A stretch of 64,000 nt of DNA from Staphylococcus sp. (GTDB taxonomy: Bacteria; Bacteroidota; Bacteroidia; Bacteroidales; Muribaculaceae), in the NCBI GenBank assembly GCA_023665865.1, contig JAMPDC010000001.1, positions 1,510,637-1,574,636 on the forward strand. The letters are read 5' to 3'. Positions 24,384 through 33,222 of the stretch are shown piece after piece. Positions within the stretch are counted from its first letter, which is position 1, and each line of letters starts with the position of its first letter. A model generated the notes under the pieces. It did not search any database. It was not told the origin of the DNA and worked only from the letters and a program-made list of their open reading frames with translations. Position numbers and translations under genes: made by a program.

Positions 24384-25326
24384 CACTATCAGGCAGCTGG
24401 GCCGCAATTTCAACGGCTCGACGATGCTGATGAAACTCATCTGGGTCAACATCGGTGTCTTTGTCGCGCTGCGTCTGGCTGCTATCGTGTGTGTGTTCTC
24501 AGGCAATCCGGCCTTCCTCAACCACATCATGAGCTATGTGCAGCTTCCGAGCAACACTCTCGCGCTCATGACGCGCCCGTGGACGATAGTCACATATATG
24601 TTCGCACAATACGACGTGCTCCACATCCTGTTCAACATGGTGTGGTTCTACTGGTTCGGGTCGCTGTTCATGATGGTAGCCACCTCGCGCCAGCTCTTCG
24701 CCCTATATATACTCGGAGGTCTCGGAGGGGCGGCACTCTTCCTGCTGAGCTACGCCACTCTGCCTGGCCTCGCATGGCACAGTGGAGTGCTCATCGGCTC
24801 GTCGGCCTCGGTCATAGCGATCGTCACCGCAGCGGCCATACTGATGCCTGACGTCAGAATCCACCTTCTGCTCATCGGCAGCATCTCACTCAAATGGATA
24901 GCCATCGCCACGATCGGCCTCGTGCTCATCGGCGTCACCGGCAGCAATGCGGGCGGTGAGATAGCCCACATCGGCGGAGTCATTGTCGGGGCGGTCTATG
25001 CCCTGCGCATGCGCCGCGGCCACGATATCACCCGTCCGTTCAACGAAGTCTTTGACCGGATAGCCAACTTCTGGAACCGCTTTGCCTCGACAATCTGGAA
25101 CAGCTTCGCCACCCCGTCCGGAAAAGGTTCCGACAGCACCGCGCGTCAAGCATCCAAACCATCGTCGGCATCCTCAGGCCGACCGCAACCGTCGGCACCG
25201 AGCTGTAGCGCGGACGACCGCGAGGCGCTCGACGCCATCCTCGACAAGATTAAAAAATCAGGCTACTCCGCCCTCACACCCGAAGAGCGGCAACGCCTCT
25301 TTGATGTCAGCAAGAAAATAAAGTGA
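24370..25326 (+). CDS. Rhomboid family protease (second), with hydrophilic C-tail
   Basis: A 318-residue protein with six membrane segments, the GSSAS active-site variant (Ser145 equivalent to the family GxSG serine; the last Gly is Ser-Val here), His200 in IAHIGG, and HILFNM (85-90). Residues about 240-318 form a soluble tail rich in Ser/Pro with a C-terminal helical module (REALDAILDKIKKSGYSALT...) common to Bacteroidetes rhomboids. The gene overlaps the first rhomboid, so the two are co-translated and may work as a pair. Confidence 0.85.
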   Translation: MAVIDTIRQLGRNFNGSTMLMKLIWVNIGVFVALRLAAIVCVFSGNPAFLNHIMSYVQLPSNTLALMTRPWTIVTYMFAQYDVLHILFNMVWFYWFGSLFMMVATSRQLFALYILGGLGGAALFLLSYATLPGLAWHSGVLIGSSASVIAIVTAAAILMPDVRIHLLLIGSISLKWIAIATIGLVLIGVTGSNAGGEIAHIGGVIVGAVYALRMRRGHDITRPFNEVFDRIANFWNRFASTIWNSFATPSGKGSDSTARQASKPSSASSGRPQPSAPSCSADDREALDAILDKIKKSGYSALTPEERQRLFDVSKKIK

Positions 25327-26480
25327 AACTCCGCCGTCCACATCGCCCCGTCAAGTCTACAATCCTCGCCATCGGCGTGGGGATCAATCTTTTCGTAGCC
25401 ATGCTCACGGTTTTCTCGGCCTATGGCGGCCTGTTTGACCCCGAGACCAGAGTCATCGCCTCGCTCGCAGCAATGGTGCTTCCGGCACTTCTGCTCGCCG
25501 GGATAGCTCTCGCTTTGATCGACCTCTTCTTTGACCGAAGGCTCCCGCTCATCATTGCCGCCGGGTGGCTCGTGTCGCTGCCTTCAATCCTTGTCTTCTC
25601 CCCTCTCCATGCCGGCCACCCCAGACTCAACGCCGAGGAAAAGGCGAGATCGTTCACGTTCATGACCTACAACGTGCTCCATCTGTGGGATTTCCGCGGC
25701 GAGAATCCGCAACTGACACAAAACGCCACCCTCGGCTACATACTCGCGGCAGACGCCGACATAGTCAGCCTTCAGGAGCTCGAGATGCTCCGGCCCGACA
25801 AGACCTGGAAGGTGACGCAGGCGCAGATCGACTCCGTCAAGGAGCGCTATCCCCACCGCATCATCGACGCTAAGAAGCAACTGACAGTGCTTTCGAAATA
25901 TCCCGTAGAACTTGTCCGCACAAGCATCGACGACAACCAGGCTGACCTCATCGACTGCTTCAGACTCGATGTCATGGGCAGGGAGCTGCATCTGCTCAAC
26001 GTCCATCTAAAATCCATTGGTCTCACTCCGGAGGACAAGGAACTCTACAAGGAGAGCATGTCTATCCCCGAGACAAAAGGCGAGCTCAAACGTGAGCTCA
26101 AGGAGGTGAAATCGCAACTGCTGACCAAACTCGCCGAGGCATTCCGCATCCGGGCGCGTCAGGCACGCGATATCTGGGCTGTGATCGACTCTATCGGAGG
26201 AGCGTTTATAGTAGCCGGAGACTTCAACGACATACCCGACTGCTATGCCATCCGCACCATCCGTGGCAAGGATATGCACGACGCATACGCCGAGGCCGGC
26301 TTCGGGCCGACCATCACCTATCACGGAGACCGCTTCTACTTCCGCATCGACCAGGTGCTTTACCGCGGGAACTTCCGTGCGGTGGACATCGTCAGGGGAA
26401 ACATCTCGTCGAGCGACCACAACCCGCTCCTGACCACATTCCTATTCCAAGATCAAGATCAAAATCAAGATAGACACTGA
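25323..26480 (+). CDS. Membrane-anchored endonuclease/exonuclease/phosphatase protein
   Basis: A 385-residue protein starting at GTG 25323, overlapping the rhomboid stop (GTGA). Three N-terminal transmembrane segments (about 10-95) precede an EEP-fold domain: FMTYNVLHL (Asn), VSLQELEML (catalytic Glu), IVAGDFNDIP (Asp-Asn) and SSDHNPLLT (Asp-His). All catalytic residues are kept. The domain probably faces the periplasm and could act on nucleic acid, lipid or sugar phosphates. Its place in the rhomboid operon gives no clear function. Confidence 0.85.
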   Translation: MKLRRPHRPVKSTILAIGVGINLFVAMLTVFSAYGGLFDPETRVIASLAAMVLPALLLAGIALALIDLFFDRRLPLIIAAGWLVSLPSILVFSPLHAGHPRLNAEEKARSFTFMTYNVLHLWDFRGENPQLTQNATLGYILAADADIVSLQELEMLRPDKTWKVTQAQIDSVKERYPHRIIDAKKQLTVLSKYPVELVRTSIDDNQADLIDCFRLDVMGRELHLLNVHLKSIGLTPEDKELYKESMSIPETKGELKRELKEVKSQLLTKLAEAFRIRARQARDIWAVIDSIGGAFIVAGDFNDIPDCYAIRTIRGKDMHDAYAEAGFGPTITYHGDRFYFRIDQVLYRGNFRAVDIVRGNISSSDHNPLLTTFLFQDQDQNQDRH

Positions 26481-26520
26481 TACCACGCAAAACATTATCA
26501 CATCACTTCAAATTCATGCT

Positions 26521-28698
26521 ATGAACAAGATTTTAACCGCCGCCCTCGGAGCCATCCTGCTCCCGGCAGCACTTAGCACCCCTACTGACATGCGCGCAGA
26601 TACCCGTCAGAATCCATTCCTGGTGCCCTACGACACCCCCTTTGAGATTCCTCCGTTTGACAAAATCACCTATGCCGACTATCTCCCCGCCATCGAGAAG
26701 GGTATAGCCGAAGAGAAAGCCGAGATTGCAGCTATCGCCAACAATCCCGACACCCCGACCTTCGACAACACCATCCTTGCGATGGAAAAAAGCGGCGCTC
26801 TGCTCCAGAAGGTCATGCTCGTCTTCGGAGCCCTCGACGAGACCGACAACAACAAGGATATGCAAGCCATCTCTGAGAAAGCCTATCCTATGGTGTCGGC
26901 TCTTTCAGACGAGACAATGATGAACGACAAACTCTTCCAGCGCGTCAAATATCTCTATGACCGCCGCGACCAGCTCGGACTCGACGGCGCGCAGAAACGT
27001 GCGCTCGAACTTGCATACAAGAATTTTACCCGCAACGGCGCGCTTCTCTCAGCGTCCGAGAAGGAACAGCTCAAGGCTCTCAACAACGAGATCACCCAGC
27101 TCCAGCTGACATTCAACAAGAATCTTCTCGCCGCGACCAACAGCTTTGAGCTCGTGGTCGACGATGCAGCCCAGCTCGCAGGCATCCCCGCCGGCATCGT
27201 GGCAACAGCCGCCGAAGAGGCCAACAAGCGTGGCAAAGCCGGCAAGTGGGTGTTCACACTTCACGCTCCCAGCCGCCTGCCGGTGCTCAAATTTGCCGAC
27301 AACCGCAACCTGCGCGAGAAAATGTATCAGGCCTACATGAATCTCGCATCAAACGACCCCTATGACAACCGCCCGATCATCGGCCAGCTTGTCAAAGCCC
27401 GTGCCAAGAAAGCCCATCTCCTCGGATTCAAGGATTTCGCCTCCTACATGACCGACAATGTCATGGCCAAGAATCCCGAAGCCGCACGCTCACTCCTCAT
27501 GCAGGTGTGGGGCCCGACAAAAGACCGTGTGGCCGAGGAAGAGGCAGAGATGCAGAAATATATCGATGCTTCAGGCGAGAAATTCAAGCTCGCTCCCTGG
27601 GACTACTATTATTATGCGGAGAAAGTGCGCCAGCAGAAGTTTGACCTCAACGAGAATGAAGTCAGCGCCTACTTCTCTGTCGACAACGTGCGCAAAGGCA
27701 TCTTCACCCTCGCCGAGCGTCTCTATGGCGTGACCTTCACCGAACTCCCCGACGCCCCGAAATATAACCCCGAAGTCAAGGTCTATGAAGTGAAAGACAA
27801 GGACAACAACCATGTCGCAGTCTTCATGACCGACTACTTCCCCCGTCCTTCCAAGCGCCAGGGTGCGTGGATGAGCGAATTCCGCGGAGCGTTTGAGGAC
27901 GCCGACGGCACCTCCGCCCGTCCCATCGTCTACAACGTCGGAAACTTTACCCGTCCGACAGCCGACACCCCCGCCCTCCTCACCATCGATGAGGTTGCCA
28001 CAATGTTCCATGAATTCGGCCACGGCCTCCACGGCATGCTCACCAAGGCCAAGCTCCGCAGCCAGGCCGGCACCAATGTCGACCGCGACTTCGTGGAACT
28101 CCCCTCGCAGATCACCGAACACTGGGCTATGGAACCGGAACTCCTGAAAGAATTCGCCTTCCACTACAAGACCGGCGAAGTGATCCCCGAATCGCTCATC
28201 AACCGTCTCCAGGCTGCCTCGACCCACAATCAGGGCTTTGAGCTCACCGAGCGTGTGACTGCTGCCCTCCTCGACCTCGAATGGGGCTCACTCAACCCCG
28301 CTGACAACGACAATATTGACGTCGATGCCTTTGAAAAGCAGGTGGCAGCCAAACTCGACATGCCGTCGACCATCGCCTACCGCTACCGCTCACCCTACTT
28401 CAAACACATCTTCGGCGGCGACCAGTATGCTTCCGGCTACTATACCTATCTCTGGGCAGAGGTACTTGACACCGACGGTTTCGAGCTCTTCTCTGAAAAA
28501 GGTATTTTCGATCCCGAGACAGCCAAGTCTTTCAAGGAAAATATCCTCGAAATGGGTGGCAGCGAAGATCCGATGACCCTATTCAAGCGTTTCCGCGGAC
28601 ATGAGCCCAAGGTCGACGCCCTCCTGCGCAACCATGGCCTCACACCCGCCAAAGAAAGTGCAAAGGGTGGCGACATCAATGTCCCCGGCGGCAAATAA
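26521..28698 (+). CDS. dcp: M3 family peptidyl-dipeptidase (Dcp-like)
   Basis: A 725-residue zinc metallopeptidase with a signal peptide (about residues 1-26), so periplasmic. The active site H497-E-F-G-H501 is in FHEFGHGLHG, and the third ligand Glu is in VELPSQITEHWAM about 28 residues later. It matches the M3A/Dcp layout in length. It removes dipeptides from the C-terminus of oligopeptides. It lies 41 bp downstream of the EEP gene, perhaps in the same transcript, and is followed by a 15-bp perfect hairpin. Confidence 0.92.
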   Translation: MNKILTAALGAILLPAALSTPTDMRADTRQNPFLVPYDTPFEIPPFDKITYADYLPAIEKGIAEEKAEIAAIANNPDTPTFDNTILAMEKSGALLQKVMLVFGALDETDNNKDMQAISEKAYPMVSALSDETMMNDKLFQRVKYLYDRRDQLGLDGAQKRALELAYKNFTRNGALLSASEKEQLKALNNEITQLQLTFNKNLLAATNSFELVVDDAAQLAGIPAGIVATAAEEANKRGKAGKWVFTLHAPSRLPVLKFADNRNLREKMYQAYMNLASNDPYDNRPIIGQLVKARAKKAHLLGFKDFASYMTDNVMAKNPEAARSLLMQVWGPTKDRVAEEEAEMQKYIDASGEKFKLAPWDYYYYAEKVRQQKFDLNENEVSAYFSVDNVRKGIFTLAERLYGVTFTELPDAPKYNPEVKVYEVKDKDNNHVAVFMTDYFPRPSKRQGAWMSEFRGAFEDADGTSARPIVYNVGNFTRPTADTPALLTIDEVATMFHEFGHGLHGMLTKAKLRSQAGTNVDRDFVELPSQITEHWAMEPELLKEFAFHYKTGEVIPESLINRLQAASTHNQGFELTERVTAALLDLEWGSLNPADNDNIDVDAFEKQVAAKLDMPSTIAYRYRSPYFKHIFGGDQYASGYYTYLWAEVLDTDGFELFSEKGIFDPETAKSFKENILEMGGSEDPMTLFKRFRGHEPKVDALLRNHGLTPAKESAKGGDINVPGGK

Positions 28699-28745
28699 TT
28701 GCAAATTATTGTTAAATACCGACCCAAATACAATAAAAAATCGCT

Positions 28746-28782
28746 CAAAGATAGGCTTTTTCAAAAGAAAAGCCTATCTTTG
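28746..28782. terminator. 15-bp perfect hairpin after the dipeptidase gene
   Basis: CAAAGATAGGCTTTT (28746-28760) pairs exactly with AAAAGCCTATCTTTG (28768-28782) around a 7-nt loop. It probably terminates the dcp transcript. The right arm also contains TATCTTTG, a -7 like octamer, on the plus strand. Confidence 0.75.
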
Positions 28783-28870
28783 TTTCAGCAATTAAATCGG
28801 ATACATAACAATTTGCGAAACCCTAAAATTCACAAATAACGTATTCTTTCTAAACTATTGCATATTTAGA

Positions 28871-28943
28871 ACCAACCTACGTTAACTAATAAGTGAATCA
28901 TAGGTTACGATAAGGCAACTCGTGAGAGTAGCCTTATTTTTTT
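28871..28943 (+). ncRNA. Candidate small structured RNA with terminator
   Basis: AACCTA/TAGGTT close a loop at 28874-28906. It is followed by a strong terminator ATAAGGC-A-ACTC gtga GAGT-A-GCCTTAT (28910-28937) with a run of T to 28943. There is no gene directly upstream, since dcp already has its own hairpin about 130 nt earlier. A short RNA between the two hairpins is plausible. No good promoter was found, so this remains a candidate. Confidence 0.4.
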
Positions 28944-29075
28944 ACCATATATGCGGGGGTGGATGTCAGGTCTGAAATCTGTATTCTGGGCCATTGTAGT
29001 GGGTAAAAGCTAACTAAATGAAGCCGGATTTATTGTATCAGCCACTGATTTGCGAGGTTAAATTTTGTCAATTCA
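28944..29075. other. Intergenic spacer
   Basis: Between the terminator at 28910-28943 and the sigma-factor promoter no gene is supported. A 47-codon frame from 29018 runs through the promoter and is not credible. Confidence 0.4.
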
Positions 29076-29107
29076 GTTGCGGGGATGGGCAGAAAATGAT
29101 AAATTTG
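29076..29107 (+). promoter_or_regulatory. Promoter of the ECF sigma factor gene
   Basis: GTTG (29076-29079), 20 nt, TAAATTTG (29100-29107). The leader to the ATG at 29214 is about 100 nt and very AT-rich. The housekeeping-type box argues against pure autoregulation. Confidence 0.65.
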
Positions 29108-29213
29108 CATTACAATTTTACAATATATCATCAAAACACCTTTATTTACTTAATATTTTAACCAATTCTGCCTATCGAAACATTGCTACTCTAACCAATC
29201 AACTTAGACTACA

Positions 29214-29804
29214 ATGGAACATCTGACTAAGCTTTCCGACCAGGAATTGGTCGCTGCTTACGCCAACAACAACAATGAAGCTTTTGACGTGCTTCTGCAA
29301 CGCCACCAGCAAAAGGTTTACTCCTATATCTTACACATTGTGAAAAACAAGGATGTCGCCGACGATATTTTTCAAGAAACTTTCGTAAAGGCCATCATGA
29401 CCATCAAGCAAGGACGCTATACCGAGCACGGGAAATTTTCCGGCTGGCTCACACGCATAGCCCACAACCTCATCATCGACTACTTCCGCCAGGAGAAGAT
29501 TGAAAACTCCGTGTCGGCCGACGATGAGACCACCGCTGTGCTCAACCGCCGCGATCTATGCGAGGGTAACATCGAGGATGCACTTGTCAGCACACAGATA
29601 GACACCGACCTGCGCCGCATCGTCATGGCTCTCCCCGACGCCCAGCGCGAGGTGCTCGTCATGCGCTTCTACCGCAACATGTCGTTCAAAGAGATAGCTG
29701 AAGCCACATCTGTCAGCATCAACACAGCTCTCGGACGCATGCGCTACGCGATCATGAACATGCGCCGCATAGCAGCCGAAAACAACATAGCTCTTGCAAT
29801 CTGA
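29214..29804 (+). CDS. ECF-type RNA polymerase sigma factor
   Basis: A 196-residue sigma-70 family protein. Region 2 is seen in VADDIFQETFVKAI and GWLTRIAHNLIIDYFR; region 4 in LPDAQREVLVMRFYRNMSFKEIAEAT...LGRMRYAIMNMR. No anti-sigma gene follows, unlike FecI/FecR-type loci, so control must be by another route. A perfect 12-bp hairpin lies just after the gene. The downstream porin gene starts 153 bp later and might be a target; this is inference. Confidence 0.92.
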   Translation: MEHLTKLSDQELVAAYANNNNEAFDVLLQRHQQKVYSYILHIVKNKDVADDIFQETFVKAIMTIKQGRYTEHGKFSGWLTRIAHNLIIDYFRQEKIENSVSADDETTAVLNRRDLCEGNIEDALVSTQIDTDLRRIVMALPDAQREVLVMRFYRNMSFKEIAEATSVSINTALGRMRYAIMNMRRIAAENNIALAI

Positions 29805-29816
29805 ACTGTCCACACC

Positions 29817-29854
29817 ACAATCATTGCGGCTCCATCGGGGGTCGCAATGATTGT
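29817..29854 (+). terminator. 12-bp hairpin after the sigma factor gene
   Basis: ACAATCATTGCG (29817-29828) pairs perfectly with CGCAATGATTGT (29843-29854). No T-run follows, so termination is likely but not certain. Confidence 0.5.
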
Positions 29855-29956
29855 ATAGGCCCCCTTCTCTCCCTCTTCCGCCGCAATCCCGCCCCACAAC
29901 CTCGTTGGAGTCCATATCATCACCGCCACTATCATCAATCGTCAATACACAAAAAA

Positions 29957-30997
29957 ATGTCACGTCAACTATTGTTATGTCTCCTCCTCCTTTCATTTAT
30001 CGCCCCCGAAATCTCAGCTGCTGGAAGCGCGGCCGCTGAAGAGGAGACGAAGATCGACCTCATGCCTAAAATCCACGGCGCATTCCGCGCCCGCTGGGAA
30101 TATGACACTCCAAATGACCGCAACCGCTTTGAAGTGCGCAATGCCCGAGTGACACTCAACGGCATGATAGCTCCGACAATCGACTACTTTTTCCAGACCG
30201 ACCTCTGCGATCAGGGCAAGATGAAAATCCTTGACGCATGGGGCCGCATAGCAATCACAGACGGCCTGAAATTTCAGGCCGGACAATTCCGTCTCCCCTT
30301 CGGTACCGACTGTTTCCGCGCTCCGGCCAACTATGTGTTTGCCAACCGATCGTTTGTCGGCGGCACGCTCAACAATATCCGTGGCGTTGGCGCCAAGCTC
30401 TCCTACACGCTGCCTCTGCCCGAGAGCTCCTCGCTGCTCATCGAAGGCGGAGCCTTCAACCGCACAGCCATGGCCGACCACACGATATGGAATTCCGACA
30501 TGGTCTTCGCCGGAAAAGCCGTCTATACCTATGATCACATAAAGATTGCCGCCGGCGCTGAGACCATAATCCCCGACTCCGTGCGCATCAATGCCTTCTC
30601 CGGATCAGTGACATGGACCTGCGGTGGATGGACAGTCGAAGGCGAATATCTCAACAAGCATTTCGTCCACCGGTCCTCGCGCACCGGGCATGGATATAAC
30701 TTCTTTGTCGACTACGGATTTCCTGTAAAGGCCGGTGTCTTCAACCGCGCGTCGGTCCAGGGCCGCTTCGACGGCATGACAAAACAGAGCTCCGGAATCT
30801 ACAACACGGCCCACGTTCTGCCTCTCAATCTTGAGGCAAGAAACCGCATCACGGTAGGCGGCACTCTGACCTATGCCTACAAAGCCGTGCACTGCGACGT
30901 GCGCCTCAACTACGAGAAATATTTCTATCACGAGGGAGTAGTCCCGGCCGTAGGTGCCGACGATAAGATCTGCGCCGAAATGGTGATCAGGTTCTAA
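29957..30997 (+). CDS. Phosphate-selective-type porin (OprO/OprP family)
   Basis: A 346-residue outer-membrane beta-barrel with a signal peptide (about 1-22) and the terminal aromatic of barrel proteins (ICAEMVIRF). The pattern FEVRNARVTLNGMIAPTIDY, FFQTDLCD and GQFRLPFG is that of the phosphate-selective porin O/P family. Ion specificity in Bacteroidales members is untested as far as I know. Its stop lies inside the 3' end of the convergent glycosyltransferase gene (11-bp overlap), leaving no room for separate terminators. Confidence 0.85.
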   Translation: MSRQLLLCLLLLSFIAPEISAAGSAAAEEETKIDLMPKIHGAFRARWEYDTPNDRNRFEVRNARVTLNGMIAPTIDYFFQTDLCDQGKMKILDAWGRIAITDGLKFQAGQFRLPFGTDCFRAPANYVFANRSFVGGTLNNIRGVGAKLSYTLPLPESSSLLIEGGAFNRTAMADHTIWNSDMVFAGKAVYTYDHIKIAAGAETIIPDSVRINAFSGSVTWTCGGWTVEGEYLNKHFVHRSSRTGHGYNFFVDYGFPVKAGVFNRASVQGRFDGMTKQSSGIYNTAHVLPLNLEARNRITVGGTLTYAYKAVHCDVRLNYEKYFYHEGVVPAVGADDKICAEMVIRF

Positions 30998-32087
30998 GCA
31001 CTTCCCTATAGACGTCAACTGTCTGCGCGGCTATGCTATCCCAATCGTAGAGACTGAGATCATAGTCGCGCGGTGAGTTTGCGGGGGCGGAACATTTGCG
31101 CACCATGTCCTCGGCGAGCTCAGCCACATCACCGACATGGTAGAAATCAGTCTTATCCAGACAGGAAAGACGGTTAGCGTCAATATCACTCACCAAAACA
31201 TCGAGGCCATAGCTCATACCCTCAAGGAGGGCTATGGGGAGTCCTTCGTGGTAAGATGACATCACGAAGAGTGAAGCGTTGGTCATCACCTGATTCAGCT
31301 TCTCGCCCTTTATAAACCCGGTCAGGACAACGCCATTCTCCTTCGCCATCTGTTTGAGCGACAGCGAGTAGGCATCCTCATGGTCACTGTCGCCGGCGAT
31401 CACAAGCCTGAACTTCGACCCAAGTCCCGAGCGGCGATAGGCCTCGATGAGATCGTGAAAACCTTTCTCCTTGACAAACCGCCCGATGGCAAGGATATAG
31501 GGACTGCCGGCAATACCGAGTTGCTGCAGGTATGAGTCTGACACGGATTTGACCGGACGGTTGACACCATTGAATATGAGGCAGGAATCCGTGCGGCCAT
31601 ATTCTGCCCGCAGGATGTCGGCAATGACGGTCGAGATGACTATCACCTTGTTGGCAAAACGCGTCCCCATCCGCTCGCCAAGGCGAAGGATTGTCTTGGC
31701 CATGCGTCCCCACTTCTGACGGTTGTAGTCCGGGCCATGATTGGTCATGACTACTTTCAGCCCGAGCAGACGGGCGACCGGAGTGACTATCGCAGGGCCT
31801 ATGGCATGAATGTGGACAATGTCAGGATTCAGACTGCGGGCCTTGATGAGAGCGAGGAGTGTGTGAATGATAGCTTCAAAGCTCTTTTTGCGCGGGGCAT
31901 AGACATCGATGAGCTTCACACCCCGATACTCGCTGATACGGTTGTCAGTGGTGATGTATGGCGTGCGGCGTATGACCGTCACCTCATGGCCCATGGCCGC
32001 TATGCGGGGATAGAGCTCCTCACAGTGCGTCTCGACGCCTCCAAGAATATCCGGGATCCCTCGCGTCCCGACGACGACTATCTTCAT
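30987..32087 (-). CDS. GT4-type glycosyltransferase (DUF1972 N-domain)
   Basis: A 366-residue GT-B enzyme. The N-terminus MKIVVVGTRGIPDILGGVET is the DUF1972 form, and the donor site has GRFVKEKGFHDLIEAY and SSYHEGLPIALLEGMSYG (the EX7E-like region). It transfers a sugar from an activated nucleotide to a glycan acceptor, at the cytoplasmic face. It is the last gene in a GT - radical SAM - GT set on the minus strand. Acceptor and sugar are unknown; a surface polysaccharide is likely. Confidence 0.87.
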   Translation of the reverse strand: MKIVVVGTRGIPDILGGVETHCEELYPRIAAMGHEVTVIRRTPYITTDNRISEYRGVKLIDVYAPRKKSFEAIIHTLLALIKARSLNPDIVHIHAIGPAIVTPVARLLGLKVVMTNHGPDYNRQKWGRMAKTILRLGERMGTRFANKVIVISTVIADILRAEYGRTDSCLIFNGVNRPVKSVSDSYLQQLGIAGSPYILAIGRFVKEKGFHDLIEAYRRSGLGSKFRLVIAGDSDHEDAYSLSLKQMAKENGVVLTGFIKGEKLNQVMTNASLFVMSSYHEGLPIALLEGMSYGLDVLVSDIDANRLSCLDKTDFYHVGDVAELAEDMVRKCSAPANSPRDYDLSLYDWDSIAAQTVDVYREVLRT

Positions 32088-32137
32088 GGGCTATATTATT
32101 TAAGGATATTGTGTTGATACGTTGAGTTATGACAGGT

Positions 32138-33196
32138 TCAGTCGAGCTTGCGCATGACACCCTGCTCCGGATCCTGCCCGACATCATACCAGCGCTTGTC
32201 GAGGATAGGTCTGAGCCCTCGGAGGGAGCGGATCTTATTCTTGATCGCCCATCCGAGCGGATGACGGATATATTTGTGCATGACAGGCGACGCAGTGCCC
32301 ACCATCCAGCAGTTTTTGGGACATTTCCTCACCTTTTCCCTCACTCGCTCAGCCTGTTCGCTAGTCCAGAGTTCCATGAAGGGAGCATCGTGGATGTTGC
32401 CCATAGAATCTTTCCACACCTTAGCCTCCAGTCCATTGCAGGGATAGACCTCACCCCAGGGGTCAATGAAGAAGTTGGCCGAGCCGGCCTCGCAGGGGAG
32501 CATGCGGCGATTGCCCTCGATGTAGTTGATAAGACCCATGTTGAAAAACGCACGGAACCACGACTTCGGATGATTCTCCTTGAGCTGCCACTCGATCAAG
32601 GTCTCGAAATCGCGGCAGACGGTCTCACGGTTGGTGATCTCATTGTCGTCCTTGTGGAAGTAGTATGAATTGTGGAAGGCAGCCGTTGCAAATTCCAGTC
32701 CGAGAGACTTTGAGAGACGGTAGAGCGACAGCATATCCTCGGAATTATTGTTTGAGACAGTGCAACCGAAGCCGATATCCTTGACACCCATCTGACGGAG
32801 CTTGAGCAGAGTCCTCAGACCCTTGTCGAAACCACCCTCACGTCCGCGCAATTCATCGTTCTTACGGCTGAGGCCCTCGATCGAGATACGGATGCCGATG
32901 TTGGGGAAGCGGCGCGCGAGCGCGATCACTCTCTCCTCAAACCATCCCGAAGTGGAGATGACGATGCGGTCAGTGTGGCGGAAACACTCCTCGACGATCT
33001 CCGGAAGATCCTCACGGATGAAGGGTTCACCACCCGTCAGGTTGATAAATTTCAACTTGGGCAGCGAAGTGAGGTCAGAGGCCTTGATTTCCTCCTTCTT
33101 ATCGGTGGGATACTGCCAGATATTGCACATCTGGCACTGCATCGGGCACCTGTAGGTCAGTATTATTGACGCATCGGTCGGTTTTATCTGTTTCAT
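32138..33196 (-). CDS. Radical SAM/SPASM protein
   Basis: With ATG at 33196 (the TTG one codon earlier is less likely) it has 352 residues. The radical SAM cluster motif is C17-x3-C21-x2-C24 in TYRCPMQCQMCNIW, and GGEPFIRED is the SAM-binding GGE element. A C-terminal SPASM-like region binds extra Fe-S (CEAGSANFFIDPWGEVYPCN, then KVRKCPKNCW). Such proteins modify peptides or carbohydrates by radical chemistry. It lies between two glycosyltransferases with short gaps, so a sugar-modifying role is as likely as peptide maturation. No precursor peptide was seen. Confidence 0.85.
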   Translation of the reverse strand: MKQIKPTDASIILTYRCPMQCQMCNIWQYPTDKKEEIKASDLTSLPKLKFINLTGGEPFIREDLPEIVEECFRHTDRIVISTSGWFEERVIALARRFPNIGIRISIEGLSRKNDELRGREGGFDKGLRTLLKLRQMGVKDIGFGCTVSNNNSEDMLSLYRLSKSLGLEFATAAFHNSYYFHKDDNEITNRETVCRDFETLIEWQLKENHPKSWFRAFFNMGLINYIEGNRRMLPCEAGSANFFIDPWGEVYPCNGLEAKVWKDSMGNIHDAPFMELWTSEQAERVREKVRKCPKNCWMVGTASPVMHKYIRHPLGWAIKNKIRSLRGLRPILDKRWYDVGQDPEQGVMRKLD

Positions 33197-33222
33197 CAAA
33201 CTTCTTTAGTCTATAAATTTTA

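Noticed and set aside
29018-29161. 47-codon frame before the sigma factor gene
   Set aside because: It runs across the promoter of the sigma gene and has no recognisable content.
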